A DNA stretch of 64,000 nt from Caenorhabditis remanei (Eukaryota > Nematoda > Chromadorea > Rhabditida > Rhabditidae), in assembly GCF_010183535.1 (NCBI RefSeq), contig NC_071333.1:14754587-14818586 (forward strand), written 5' to 3'. A program made the translations under genes and the position numbers. The notes below the pieces were generated by a model, which ran no database searches, was not told the DNA's origin, and worked only from the letters and a program-made list of their open reading frames with translations. This document shows positions 14,585-25,114 of the stretch, piece by piece; within the stretch, counting starts at the first letter, position 1; the number at the start of each line of letters is the position of its first letter.

Positions 14585-15505
14585 TTAAGTTTTTCTTTTT
14601 CTTTGCGTTGATGCCCTAAAGTTTATTTGACAACTAGAGTCAAAGTTTGCAAAACCAGACCGGAAGAGGTCAGAACAGGAAAAATACCAAAATAATGTCA
14701 TGTAAACATTAAGAAAACATTATGCCTACTATTTTTGGATACCGGTTGCGCAAACAAAACTGTGTGGCCGTATAGACAAAATTTCGTATTCTGTTTCAAT
14801 AGGGAAATGGATTAAAATCTGAAATGTTTTAATGTTTCCCATCAACCTTCTCCATTTTTTGTTCCAAAAATTCCCAGCCAGAATAAACCGTGAATATGAA
14901 AATATTCATTTTAGGGATGTGTTATTTATTTATTTATTTCATCACAGTCATTAACTCTTAACTGGACAAGAAGCGGCGGTAAAAGGGAAAACCTGTTGTC
15001 AAAAATAGACAAACTCGTCCCTATGGCGACTAGCAGTCAAAAAATATTTTCTGTATCATCCAGTAATCGTACGATTTCATAAAAATATTATTTATCAAAG
15101 CTTTTCATAGCGTTTTTGCCAGAATATAACATTACAACAATCGATCTGAGTATCCTGTTAATTTCCTTTTTCTTTCTTTTTTCTTTTTACACCATGTGGG
15201 TGTTTATTGCACCAATATATTTATTCGAGTAGCTTATGTCTGATACGTTTTTCACCAATTCTCCATTACTTTACTTTTCTTCTAACCCAAACATTACAAC
15301 ACGTTACACTTGTTTCTAAACATTTCTCTCAGCATTCCTATCATCAGAACAAAACACACATAAACACTTCAAAATTAAATTTAAGAATGAAAAAAACGAT
15401 CTTCATACCTGTATAAGTTTCTACAATCTTTTTTCTCCTCCCTCTCTTTCCCTCTCGCTTTCCCACGCGCGCTCTTCAACACCTTTAACGTCCCTCTCGT
15501 TCACC

Positions 15506-15577
15506 GGGGGCATAGCTCAGGGGTAGAGCGCTCGCTTCGCATGCGAGAAGTCCGGGGTTCAATTCCCCGTGCCTCCA
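15506..15577 (+). tRNA. tRNA-Ala (anticodon CGC)
   Basis: This is a 72-nt tRNA. Acceptor strands GGGGGCA and TGCCTCC pair with one G-T wobble, followed by discriminator A. The anticodon stem CTCGC/GCGAG holds the loop TTCGCAT, so the anticodon is CGC, reading GCG alanine codons. The T-arm GGGGTTCAATTCCCC is canonical. It sits between two inverted tRNA-Ser genes. Confidence 0.95.
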
Positions 15578-15765
15578 AATCCCTTTTGCATTTTTTAGAG
15601 GGGACTGCCTTGACAACACATGACTTCTCGTTCGACTGGTCTTTTATAAATTTGCGGAAATTGACATTTTGACCATTTCCAAGTTCTCAAATCCATGTGA
15701 AACTATATCACTAGGTATTACTAGCATCCAAACATCACAGAATGTTATACAAAAGCAAAACTCGA

Positions 15766-15847
15766 CGCAACGAGCAGGAATCGAACCTACGCGGGCAAAG
15801 CCCAATGGATTTCAAGTCCATCTCCTTAACCACTCGGACATCGTTGC
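15766..15847 (-). tRNA. tRNA-Ser (anticodon UGA), inverted copy
   Basis: By eye this minus-strand gene is base-for-base identical to the tRNA-Ser at 14503-14584, including the long variable arm and discriminator G. The flanks on either side do not obviously match, so the identity is confined to the tRNA itself. Confidence 0.95.
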
Positions 15848-16365
15848 ACAAAACATCATGAGCCGTTCGAGGTATACACCGAAACCAACGACTGAAGAGG
15901 AATGTGACGAAACGAGAAAAAAAAGAGCGGACTACTGCTGGTTAGGCGGTTGAAACGACAGATCTATAGAGAAAAAAACGAGGAGAGTTAGTGGTGGTCA
16001 GTAGACGAACAAACCGATAACAAACAGGATTGGGGTTGGTGAGGGTCTTGTTGTGTTAGGTGACTCAAAGCAGAGAATTTGTGTGTTTGTGTGTGGAAAG
16101 TTTACTAATTTCAAGATTATGTAACTTTGGCTAGTGATCTGTACAGAAATTCACAATAATCCACAAAAGTTGCCCAGATAGGTTTTGATTACACCAACAA
16201 CTCTTATTTAACAGAAGAAAAACAAAAATGTTGCAATCGTTAGAGACAATCTTATATAATATTTGCATTTGAACATTTCAAACATTGAAAATTATTTCTA
16301 TAGAAAATGATGTTCTTATTCCAGCGCCGATTTCGAATTTCATCGTTTTCCTAATAAGAAATTCT
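15848..16365. other. Intergenic, nothing recognised
   Basis: About 500 bases between the tRNA-Ser and the foldback element. I see AT-rich sequence with short T and A runs and no convincing exon or RNA gene. Confidence 0.5.
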
Positions 16366-16744
16366 CATACTTGTCAACAGGGCCGAAACGGGCCGACACG
16401 GGCCGGCTCGTAACTTGTGTCAAAATAAAAATTATGAGATCAAAAATATACCAAAATGTAGATCTCGATGAGTTCTATGCCCGTGACCTACTACGGGCCG
16501 GATGGATATTTGTTAATGTGCCGCGGGCCGGGAAAAAGTGCCAAAAGACGCGAAAATGGCCAAAAAAGCCATTCTAGCCCGGCCCGCGGAACATTAACAA
16601 ATAGCCATCCGGCCCGTAGTAGATTACGGACATAGAACTCGTCGAGATCTACATTTTGAAATATTTTTGAGCTCATAATATTCATTTTGACGCGAGTTAG
16701 GAGTCGGCCCGTTTCGGCCCGTTTCGGCCCGGTTGACAAGTATG
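16366..16744. repeat. GC-rich foldback (palindromic MITE-like) element
   Basis: The first half (from CATACTTGTCAAC at 16366) is the near-perfect reverse complement of the second half (ending GTTGACAAGTATG at 16744). The two arms are about 185 bp with almost no spacer, centred near 16560. Repeated GGGCCG blocks mark the ends and middle. A 12-base direct repeat, GAAATTCTCATA, is seen at 16358-16369 and 16745-16756 and looks like a target-site duplication partly overlapping the end. Both strands therefore give nearly the same spurious peptide. There is no transposase, so it would depend on another element. The termini resemble other GC-rich repeats at 21.6, 25.99 and 35.7 kb. Confidence 0.85.
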
Positions 16745-19700
16745 GAAATTCTCATAATCTCGAACTTTTTTATTAGTTTTTATCAGGATGTGTATAGATA
16801 AATATTACAGAATATACTAGGTATAAGATTCTTTATCATACCATAGTACTTTTTCCATTTTTAACCTAATCCACACCTTTCTCGATCCAAGGTGTGCCTA
16901 GCGGCGTATTATATAATCCATTTAATGGAGATTCCAGGCAGTTCCACCTGAATAGACGAAAAGCGGGGTAGATCAAAGCCGGACAAAGGAGATTCTAATC
17001 CGTCCACTTGCCAGAACGAGAGCATGTTCAATCTTCATCTTTTGTCTCAGCTTTATCTCGCTCAATTTTTGCATTTTTTATAGCTTTTCGGTTTTTTACT
17101 GATTTCTGACTGATTTCGGAGAAACAATTTAATCAAGGTTGAGAACTCTTATATCGAAAAATAACGACATGTATTTCACTCCACAACATTCTTGAAGCTT
17201 ATTAGTCGTTATTGTTATGCGAGCGGTGATACGTCCTCCTAAAATAGGCAATTCGGCAATAAAGCAATCAAAACGAATGGGTGGAGTCAATGCCAGTCTT
17301 ACCGTAGAAATATAAAGCACCTTCGCCTGATAATTCTCCGAATTTCTCGTTAACTTTTACACCTGCTCTGGTAAACGAGATTCTAGAATCTCATTTTTAT
17401 TTTCACTCGTTTTCATTTTTCGTATCTGCAAAAGAGCTACTTGACTATGATTTTTTTTGTTCTCCCAATTTTGTATTTATAATTGACTCGAATATTTTGT
17501 TTTTATTCCGGTTTTGACTTTTCGGAAAGGATATTTTTTTCATTATTGTGAGATTGTTATTCAAAAGTTATTTGAATTTATAGCATATGAGTCTGGCATT
17601 TGTGAAGCTCAGAAATTCTTCAAGCACGAGTGGGATATAATTTGCGAGAAACTTGACAGTAGTAATTTCGTGAACTTCGAAGATATCAAACATCCCAAAT
17701 TTCACATGTTGCTCCAAACATGTGGAAAGTTGTATTTTCATATTTTCAATCATTCTGTGTTGTAGATTTCTTTCGTCAGAGCATTTTTAAACGTCATTAT
17801 TGTATTGCTCAAGTTGTGTTGAATGACATAATTATATTGACAGACACATCCCACGAGATTGTAGTGACGTAGATTTCTATTTTACTGTTTTTTGATCAAC
17901 TTGTTCTCAAAACATCGAGTTTCTGATATTTGTAGAAAGCTTTTTCCTCTCTGTCCATCAAAATACTGACTGAGAACCAAATCTATTGGCAGATCCAGTA
18001 AGATCGAAATCCTGAATGTGATAAGTGGTTCTTTGTGACGCACCATTTCACGACGAGGCTAATTCGTTAGTTCTTCAAGGTTCTTGAAAAGTTGAACGAG
18101 ATGTGTCCGTGAATAATCTGAGTAGCTTCGTTGCCTGAAATCATCTGGAATTCTCTTTTGCCCTGCTTTTCTCACTAGACAGCTTTTTGTGAGTTCGGGA
18201 GAAAGTTCTTTAGGATATCTCAAGCATATTTCCATGACATTCATTACTTTGCTTTCAAATCAAAAAACGTTATCATGGGAACCAATATTGAAAAATTAAG
18301 TATTAGAGGTAAATAATGTGAGAACAATAGAACTTTGAAAAAAAGTCTAATCTCAGAAATTGACACCTGGCTTGCTGAACCGGACTCAGTTCTTTTTATT
18401 CAATAATGTTGTTTGAAACTTTTCCAAATTAATTGGGTTAATCATGACATGTTCACACTAAAGTTTTAAAAACGACTCACAATCACATATTAGCCCAAGT
18501 ACCGTAAGATGTACCACCTCATAAGCGGTGTGAATAAAAAAAAGATGCAGATGTACTTGGTAACATTATCAGCAAGGTACCTTTATTGTTCAATAAATCA
18601 AACAACCGAAATGAGCTGTCAAGTCTTATACCTCAATTTGACAAGGTAATGATACCTTTCCCAATGCTACTCCGTCTATACGAGTTAGACTAATTGGATT
18701 CACCTCTTATTTCAAAATTCAAAAACTGACATATTCAGTGCACATGTCTTTTCCTCTTGCCAGTTCGAATAATCTCTCATTTTTCTATTCAAGAAGTTCA
18801 CCGATTTAGATTACACCCACTCAATATCACGAGGGAAGGTTTTTGTACTTGATCAGAAGTACTCATGAAATTGTTTTCGATGGCAACATATTTCTATGAT
18901 TCTGCTTTTGAATTGACACGAATCGTCAATTCATAGTGCTCTCTAAACCAGAAGACTGGACATATGTACTTGTCTTCTATCTGGTATCATATCTATCTAA
19001 TCGTCTTCAGATTCATTTCTTATTTTCAAGTCTCACTTCGAGTATTCCATTTTCAATAAAATTGGATTAGTTCTATTTTCTTGATTTGAGTTTTATTCGA
19101 CTCAACTGCAACAAGATTAGTCGGAGAGAAAGCTCGTAAAACCAATAACAGTTAGTAGTCATAGGTAACGACACCTTGAAAAAGTTGAAAGTGGATATGA
19201 AGAATGGCTTGGCTGGATTATAAGAATGTTGTTCAATTCGGTCAAGAAGTCAAGTTATTTTGTTTGGAGGCTTTGAAAACAGATTGTTGTCAAGGTTTAG
19301 TGTTTATTAATAGATCGTTCTTAATTAGTTTTGTTTAAATGTATTCCAGAACCACAACTTTGAATGACAAGGAAATCATAAAATGACTGCTAATAAACTT
19401 CGAGACCAATTCTAGACATTTTTTTCTCATTTTCTGAGTTTGCCAGACATGTTCCAAGCAATTAGTTTCACTAGTTGTTGCTTCAGACTTTTCAAAAGTG
19501 GCTCTCTCGAATAATCTTATTTTTAGGATATTATGAGATATTATTACTTCCTCCTTGAGCAGATAACACACTAGTCACAACCAAATAACATTAGAAGCAG
19601 AAAACACAGATTAGTAGAGAATTGAGACAAGAATAAGAACTACACATGTGAGAAGGTGATAATTGTTAGATTTATGATAGATTTGATGTCATACTTCTCA

Positions 19701-20714
19701 TCAAAACTTAATTTAAAGTTTTGTTCTGAGCGAAAATCACCTTTATAATATCAAAACGTTTAAAAACATCAAATGCGGTCAGTTAGGCGAATTTCAACTA
19801 TTTCTTACAAACTTGTCAAATTTGCACCCAATCCTGTCAGCCCGGCTTTAAGGAAAGACACCTTTTAACCAAATGTTATTGGAATTGAAAACATTTTATC
19901 TATAAAAATCCATTTTTTGATGTATTACTAGATTTGATTGAATTCTGAAGTAGAGTAAAAAAAATCGACATTTTTGGAAAAATTTCAAAATTTCGTTCAA
20001 AATTTAGAACAATTTTTGAGTTTCGAACACCTGGCTCCAGACCGGGTCATGAAAATTTTCATATTCGGGCCGTTACAAGTTTGATTCTTAACAATTTTTT
20101 TGGGAAATTTCATAACTAGTGACTTCCTGAAATTACTGAAAATGAAGAAAGACGGAAATACTATGCCAAATCCAGTAGCGCCCCAAAATCCTCGAATCCC
20201 CTGAAGGCGATTTAGGATTGGCAGTAAGAGGAAGAATAAGAAAGAGAAAAAGACGACTTAATCTCGGACAATATTTTTTATGAAGAGCCATAGGCAACCA
20301 ACCAGTTCTCACACAGGATTTTGCCATCTTTTTTCCTCTTCTGACCTCTATTCCGTCATGCCTTCATACACGACTGTTTGTAAGTTTTGTTGGGTGTGCT
20401 TTGCCTGATATCCTCACCATTTTGTTTATTCGTGCGATCTTTTCCAAATTATAAGGTCCATCCAGTTTCCGTAAACTCTGCCACTCCGGGGGCGGACTTG
20501 TCCATTCACACAAGCCTGCAATTTCGACAAAAGAGCAAACTCTCCGATCGTTAAATTGGTAGTTACACGCATCAAAACCTACTTATTTGTTTCGGCACTA
20601 AACTTCGTCTTCTTCTTTCCCTCCAACCACCTCACTCCTTCTAGAAATTTTCCACCCAAGTGTACTAGTAGCACTCTGTCTAATTTGTTTATCTGATTCT
20701 TGGTTTAGTTCCAG
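16745..20714. other. Intergenic, short protein-like frames only
   Basis: Roughly 4 kb upstream of gpc-1. Three short frames look more protein-like than background: 17514-17765 (+), 18059-18244 (-) and 19335-19571 (-). None has a start, splice pattern or family match that I can support. A minus-strand stretch near 18.9 kb also reads as interrupted protein-like sequence with stops. These could be decayed pseudogene fragments. The part close to 20.7 kb should contain the gpc-1 promoter and leader. Confidence 0.4.
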
Positions 20715-20726
20715 AAAACTTCTGAG

Positions 20727-20969
20727 ATGGAGAACATCAAGGCTACCACCGAGCAACTGCGTGCTGAGGCTGCGATCCAACGGAAGAAGGTATCGGAGGT
20801 CTCCAAAGAGTAAGTTGTCATATCCAATATTCATTCGAAATATTATTTGAATTATTTCAGACTCCTCGAGTACTGTGAAAAGAACAAGGGAGGCGATCTT
20901 CTTGTCTCCGGACCAACCAACGAGTCGCACAACCCATTCCAGGAGAAGAAAAGCTGCGCCGTTCTCTAA
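20727..20969 (+). CDS. gpc-1: G-protein gamma subunit (GPC-1 type)
   Basis: Encodes a 63-residue heterotrimeric G-protein gamma subunit, the prenylated partner of G-beta at the plasma membrane. Exons are 20727-20809 and 20861-20969, with a 51-bp intron (GTAAGT...TTTCAG) splitting codon 28. The protein begins MENIKATTEQ, has a helical N-terminus for the coiled coil with G-beta, the conserved SHNPF-type segment (NESHNPFQEKK), and ends in CAVL, a CaaX box whose final Leu predicts geranylgeranylation. The length is typical of the family. A TTCCAG acceptor at 20711-20714 lies 12 bases before the ATG, fitting trans-splicing or an upstream exon. I chose gpc-1 over gpc-2 mainly because a bcat-1 homologue is the next gene, as I recall for C. 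elegans; the family call is firmer than the paralogue. Confidence 0.88.
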
Positions 20970-21352
20970 ATTCTCATCATATAATCCCCATCTGTCCATT
21001 TCCTACCAAAAATTCCTATCAGTTTTTTGACTCATCCTATCCTATACCGTCTATTTCTCTTTTTTCTTCCGCATCTCTAGTTAGATCACAGCGTCCGTCA
21101 GAAGTTTGCTGCATTTTGTCGATACTCACACCAATGATCTCGATTTCCACTTGCAATTCTCTTCTTACTGAAAGCCCCCTTAGTTTCTATCTTAGGAACT
21201 GACCACTTAATGATCAGTTCGGGTTTTTTCAGCGTATGTTACCTGAAAGACTGTTTTCTCTTAACTCTAACTGAATGCACTCATTTTCGTAGCATCCGTT
21301 TTTTCCCCCGCGAACTGTTTGACAATATTTCTGATTCATTCTTCTATGTATC

Positions 21353-21358
21353 AATAAA
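21353..21358 (+). promoter_or_regulatory. Poly(A) signal of gpc-1
   Basis: A canonical AATAAA lies about 384 bases after the gpc-1 stop, in a pyrimidine-rich 3' region. A short inverted repeat (GAACTGA...TCAGTTC) occurs within this 3' region near 21200. Confidence 0.6.
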
Positions 21359-21578
21359 TTATTGTTGATTCTAAACAAGTGAGATCGTTATTTAGAATGG
21401 TTTTGTTATTGGACAGGTAAGTGAGTGTAATTCTCATCTTGCAAAGGGTAAGTATTTTGCAGACCGTCGAAAACAAACCCATTATACCGTTATGTGTTCT
21501 CATATGCTACAAGGCACAACAGTATTACAGGTAATACTGTAGTTTGAAAATGCACTCACTACTAGCCAAACTGAAAAG

Positions 21579-21845
21579 CATGTGGGAAGGCCCCAAGGCC
21601 CAGGCCGGCCGCGTATTGAAAAATGTTTGAAGGCCGGCCCGGCCGAAGGCGCAGCTTTAAAAAATGACCCTTTTCCAATTTTAATTGAAATTTTTCAATT
21701 TTTCCTCGAAAATGTGACCATTTCTGATGATTTTTCAGAATTTCTTCTAATTCAGAATGATAGTCAAAAATTTGATTTTTTCGCAAAAAAAAATTGAAAA
21801 AATTGTAATTTGAAGTTTAGCGTCAAAACACCCGGTCTTTTCCTT
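21579..21845. repeat. GC-ended MITE-like repeat, copy 1
   Basis: A GC-rich end (blocks of GGCC/CCGG at 21590-21650) is followed by an AT-rich body with a Phe/Leu-like T-rich composition, then a segment ending in a CCGG-type box near 21830. Read on the minus strand, the last part (CCGGGTGTTTTGACGC...) aligns with the repeat at 35.74 kb (CCGGGTACTTGACGCC...), and the AT-rich bodies also match. The two are therefore copies of one family in opposite orientation. No coding capacity. Confidence 0.65.
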
Positions 21846-22156
21846 AAGAAACCTAAGGCGCCTTTAATCTAATTTAATTTAATTTATTGACACAAAGAAA
21901 AAAAATCAGTAGTTAACACTTGAGACCTGATCAAGCCCCTCACGAGGCGAAAGACCAGGTAGGGGTGGGGGAACAATGTATAAATAGAGGATCATAATGG
22001 CAAGATAGGGTTGGGGAAAGATAAATTTAAAACCGAATATTGTGGATGTATTGGTGGTGAGAATTTCAAAAAGAATAAATTAATATGACTGACAGTTAAA
22101 ATGGAATGGGGCGAGTGGGGGGCGATATAACATATTGGAGGTGAAAAAGCTCATAA

Positions 22157-25114
22157 TTATAACCGCTTAATGGATTGTTCAAGAAGGGAGATGAATTTAC
22201 CGGGTGGGAGAAATTCGGGGCAATTAGATGTGATGGAATTCCAGATGGGGACTGTGGAAGAGAAAAAGTCATTAACTTGGGGCCTAATACAAATGAGTGT
22301 CATGGGGCGTCTGTTAGAGTTGGACAGTCTGACATATGCCTGGATTTCAGGGAAAAAAGTAGCGCCGCAAATGATTTTATAAAGTAGAATTAATTGTGAT
22401 TTGAGACGACGGTGACGGAAGGAGTATAAGTCAAGAATCTCGAGACGATTTAGATAGGAGGTATAGTGTATGTTACACCTCTGAAGAACTTTTCTGGTAA
22501 ACGAACGAAGAGGTTTTTCAAGTTTATGAGAGAGGATGCTAGAGGGAGACGGAGAGTAAACAGAAGAGCAATATTCAAGAACTGGAAGGACATAGGTGTT
22601 GAATAAGTGTTTGTACAGAGGAAGGGATCGAGATCGAAATGACTTGAGTAGTTGGCTGCAGCGTAGGATAGCTAATGAAGAAGATTTGGCGATATGGCTA
22701 TCAAATTTCAAGTGTGAATCTGTTAACAATCCTAAATCCCGTACTGCTGAAGATTCGGTGATGGTGATGGAGTCTATGTTATAAAGATGACCCGGGTTTT
22801 TGGAACCGAGCCGTAGAAGAGTAGTTTTAGTATGAGCAAGAGGGAGAGAGTTGGAGGAGGCCCATTTGGATACAGTATCGATACCGGTTTGCAAAAGAAA
22901 AGGGTCGTGAGAGTAGAGCTTGATATCATCCGCAAAAGCTGCAAAGTGTAAGCTGGGAGGAAGAGAAAGCAGGAGATCGTTTATAAAAACTAGAAAGAGG
23001 AGAGGGCCGGCTACTGTACCTTGTGGAACTCCAGAGGGTATGGGGGAAACTTTACTATTCAAAGAACCATTAACCATGACGGAGAAAGTACGATCCTTCA
23101 GGAAAGATTTGAACCAGGAAACGTATTGGGTGGGGATACCAAAACTGTAAAGTTTCTTGAGTAAGAGAGTGTGGTTTACCTTGTCAAATGCTTTCCGAAA
23201 ATCGAAAAAAACTACGTCAACAGTCTGGTGATCTTTAAGAATCCTTTTGTAGTTGGACGTGGAGTAAACAAGAGAACTGGGGCAAGAACGACGAGGAAGG
23301 AACCCGTGCTGGTGAACGCTAAACTGGTGACCTACGTCCAATCTGATTTGACGGCAGATTATTCTTTCAAAAAGGCGTGCAAAGGGATCTGTTAGACTTA
23401 TGGGACGGTAATTTTGAGGGGCGGAGGGATTACCTTTCTTGAAGACGGGTATAATAGTGGCGTGCAACCAGGCTTTGGGGACAATTGAAGATTTAAATGA
23501 CTCAGAAAATATTATGGAGAGGGGTAAGGCAAGAGTAGTGGCGCATTGTTTGATAACGTAGTAGTTGGCTAAATGAACTGAGAAACCACATTTGGAGGGA
23601 ATCTTGGTGATAGCTTGCTCAATAACCCATGGGGGGAAAAGGTCTATGGGTGGGAGTGCATGAGGGGAAGATGACGGATTGATGATGGGAAAGGATGGAG
23701 AGGAAGGCACGGTGGAATTATAATTTGACAGAAATTCAGAAGAGAAAATAGAAGCTTTAGCGGAATCTGAAGTAATAAGTTCGTTGCCTACGGAAAGATG
23801 TGGGATTGCAGACCTGCCTTTAACCCGTGTGTTTATCAAGGCACGCGATGACCTACTGTGGGGGGCGGCGAGGATATGATTTTCGCGGCGGTAAAATTTA
23901 CGTTTGATACTATGCTGAATGTTTTTGATTCGGGCTTGGAATTTACGGATTAAAGCAGGGGGAGGAGTGGGTAGTTTGAGAGCTTTAGAATATGAGGAGC
24001 GTACCCGTTTGAGCTGCCTGGCAAGGTTAGAAGGACCGCGGGTTTTGACAGGAGACATGAAGGGGGTGTGGGAGGAAATTAGATTAGAAAGGATTGAGAT
24101 AAATTTATCATATTTGTCAGATGCTGAGGGGAGGGTGCTGAGTAGAAGATCCCAGTCAGTAGAAGCCAGTGAAGAGTTTAAGGCTTTGAAATCGCATTTA
24201 CGGTAGTCAAGGCGATTGCGACAAACGGGTGGAGGTCTGGATGTATTAGAGTTTGTAATGGGAGGTCCGAATACACAATGAACGCTGAGATGATCTGAAT
24301 TGAGAAGAGGTGGACTACATTCTAATTTATAGATGGGAAAATCGTTGGATGTGATGATGAGGTCGAGAATGTTGGAAGAAGTAGGGCCAATTCTAGTAGG
24401 AAAGTTTGTGAGCTGAGCAAACCCACGGGAATCTAGAAAGCTCTGAAAGTTGTGAGGAGCATGAAATTTATGAGACCAGACTATTTCGGGAAAATTGAAA
24501 TCCCCGATTAGGAGGCAAGATTTGAGAGGGAGGAAAGTATTCAGGTGATTAAAGAGAGCTTCCGACTCAAGGGTGCGTGAATCGGGTGGTCTATAAACTA
24601 GGCATATAGTAAATGGAGCGAAGTTGGAAAAAGAAGCAGCGGCTGGTGCAATCTTGCAGGAAAGAATTTCAGACTTGTGGAGAGGATAGTGGACTGCTGA
24701 ATTAATTTCAATTGGAGAGACTGTGATACTACTTTTGGATAAAATTGCGACTCCGCCTCCTCTAGACTTATGATGAAGGGAGGGATCGCGGTCAAACCTA
24801 ACGATGTTGATATCAGGAAAGGTAAAGAGAGAAGATGATACAGTTTGATCAAGAAAGGTTTCGGTTAATGCTAAGAGGTGGTGGTTGGAAGATCGGAAGA
24901 AGTCGAAGATAAGGCAAATTTTAGACAAGGAAGCGACACCGCGAACATTGGAAAGTAGAACATCTAGGCTTATGTCAGACTGTCTGGATTGGATGATTGG
25001 GGAAGATGGAGTCAGATAAGAGTGAGAAGGAGAGATGGAAGAAGAAAATGAAGGAACTAACTTGTGAGAAGAGAGAAGGGAAGAAGGAGGATACCAGGCA
25101 TCTAGATAAAAGGG
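22157..25114 (-). CDS. LINE ORF2: endonuclease/reverse transcriptase polyprotein
   Basis: Encodes the enzyme for target-primed reverse transcription. At the N-terminus an APE-type endonuclease shows LLSNVRG, LALTETFLD, GGGVAIL, LIGDFN and the late SDHLSV motif. The reverse transcriptase follows with NYRPISLT, FFDFRKAFD, SGVPQGTVAGPLLF and the catalytic AFADDIKLY box, then a thumb-like region. The frame is open with no stop from 25114 to 22157, about 985 codons. There is no ATG between the ORF1 overlap and the conserved endonuclease start; the only near-cognate start there is TTG at 24928, which would remove the conserved LLSNVRG strand. Translation may therefore depend on ORF1 (see the frameshift finding). 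The start coordinate given is the heptamer, not a proven start. Confidence 0.85.
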   Translation of the reverse strand, partial: PFYLDAWYPPSSLLSSHKLVPSFSSSISPSHSYLTPSSPIIQSRQSDISLDVLLSNVRGVASLSKICLIFDFFRSSNHHLLALTETFLDQTVSSSLFTFPDINIVRFDRDPSLHHKSRGGGVAILSKSSITVSPIEINSAVHYPLHKSEILSCKIAPAAASFSNFAPFTICLVYRPPDSRTLESEALFNHLNTFLPLKSCLLIGDFNFPEIVWSHKFHAPHNFQSFLDSRGFAQLTNFPTRIGPTSSNILDLIITSNDFPIYKLECSPPLLNSDHLSVHCVFGPPITNSNTSRPPPVCRNRLDYRKCDFKALNSSLASTDWDLLLSTLPSASDKYDKFISILSNLISSHTPFMSPVKTRGPSNLARQLKRVRSSYSKALKLPTPPPALIRKFQARIKNIQHSIKRKFYRRENHILAAPHSRSSRALINTRVKGRSAIPHLSVGNELITSDSAKASIFSSEFLSNYNSTVPSSPSFPIINPSSSPHALPPIDLFPPWVIEQAITKIPSKCGFSVHLANYYVIKQCATTLALPLSIIFSESFKSSIVPKAWLHATIIPVFKKGNPSAPQNYRPISLTDPFARLFERIICRQIRLDVGHQFSVHQHGFLPRRSCPSSLVYSTSNYKRILKDHQTVDVVFFDFRKAFDKVNHTLLLKKLYSFGIPTQYVSWFKSFLKDRTFSVMVNGSLNSKVSPIPSGVPQGTVAGPLLFLVFINDLLLSLPPSLHFAAFADDIKLYSHDPFLLQTGIDTVSKWASSNSLPLAHTKTTLLRLGSKNPGHLYNIDSITITESSAVRDLGLLTDSHLKFDSHIAKSSSLAILRCSQLLKSFRSRSLPLYKHLFNTYVLPVLEYCSSVYSPSPSSILSHKLEKPLRSFTRKVLQRCNIHYTSYLNRLEILDLYSFRHRRLKSQLILLYKIICGATFFPEIQAYVRLSNSNRRPMTLICIRPQVNDFFSSTVPIWNSITSNCPEFLPPGKFISLLEQSIKRL

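Noticed and set aside
16371..16739. Two similar peptides (MSTGPKRA...) on opposite strands
   Set aside because: They are the two arms of one palindromic foldback element, not genes.
17514..17765. 83-codon plus-strand frame that looks fairly protein-like
   Set aside because: I could not find partner exons, a supported start or a family; noted only as possible pseudogene debris.
20598..20999. 133-codon frame antisense to gpc-1
   Set aside because: It is the shadow of the gpc-1 exons and intron on the opposite strand.
22170..24206. Several plus-strand frames inside the LINE
   Set aside because: They are antisense to the reverse transcriptase ORF2.
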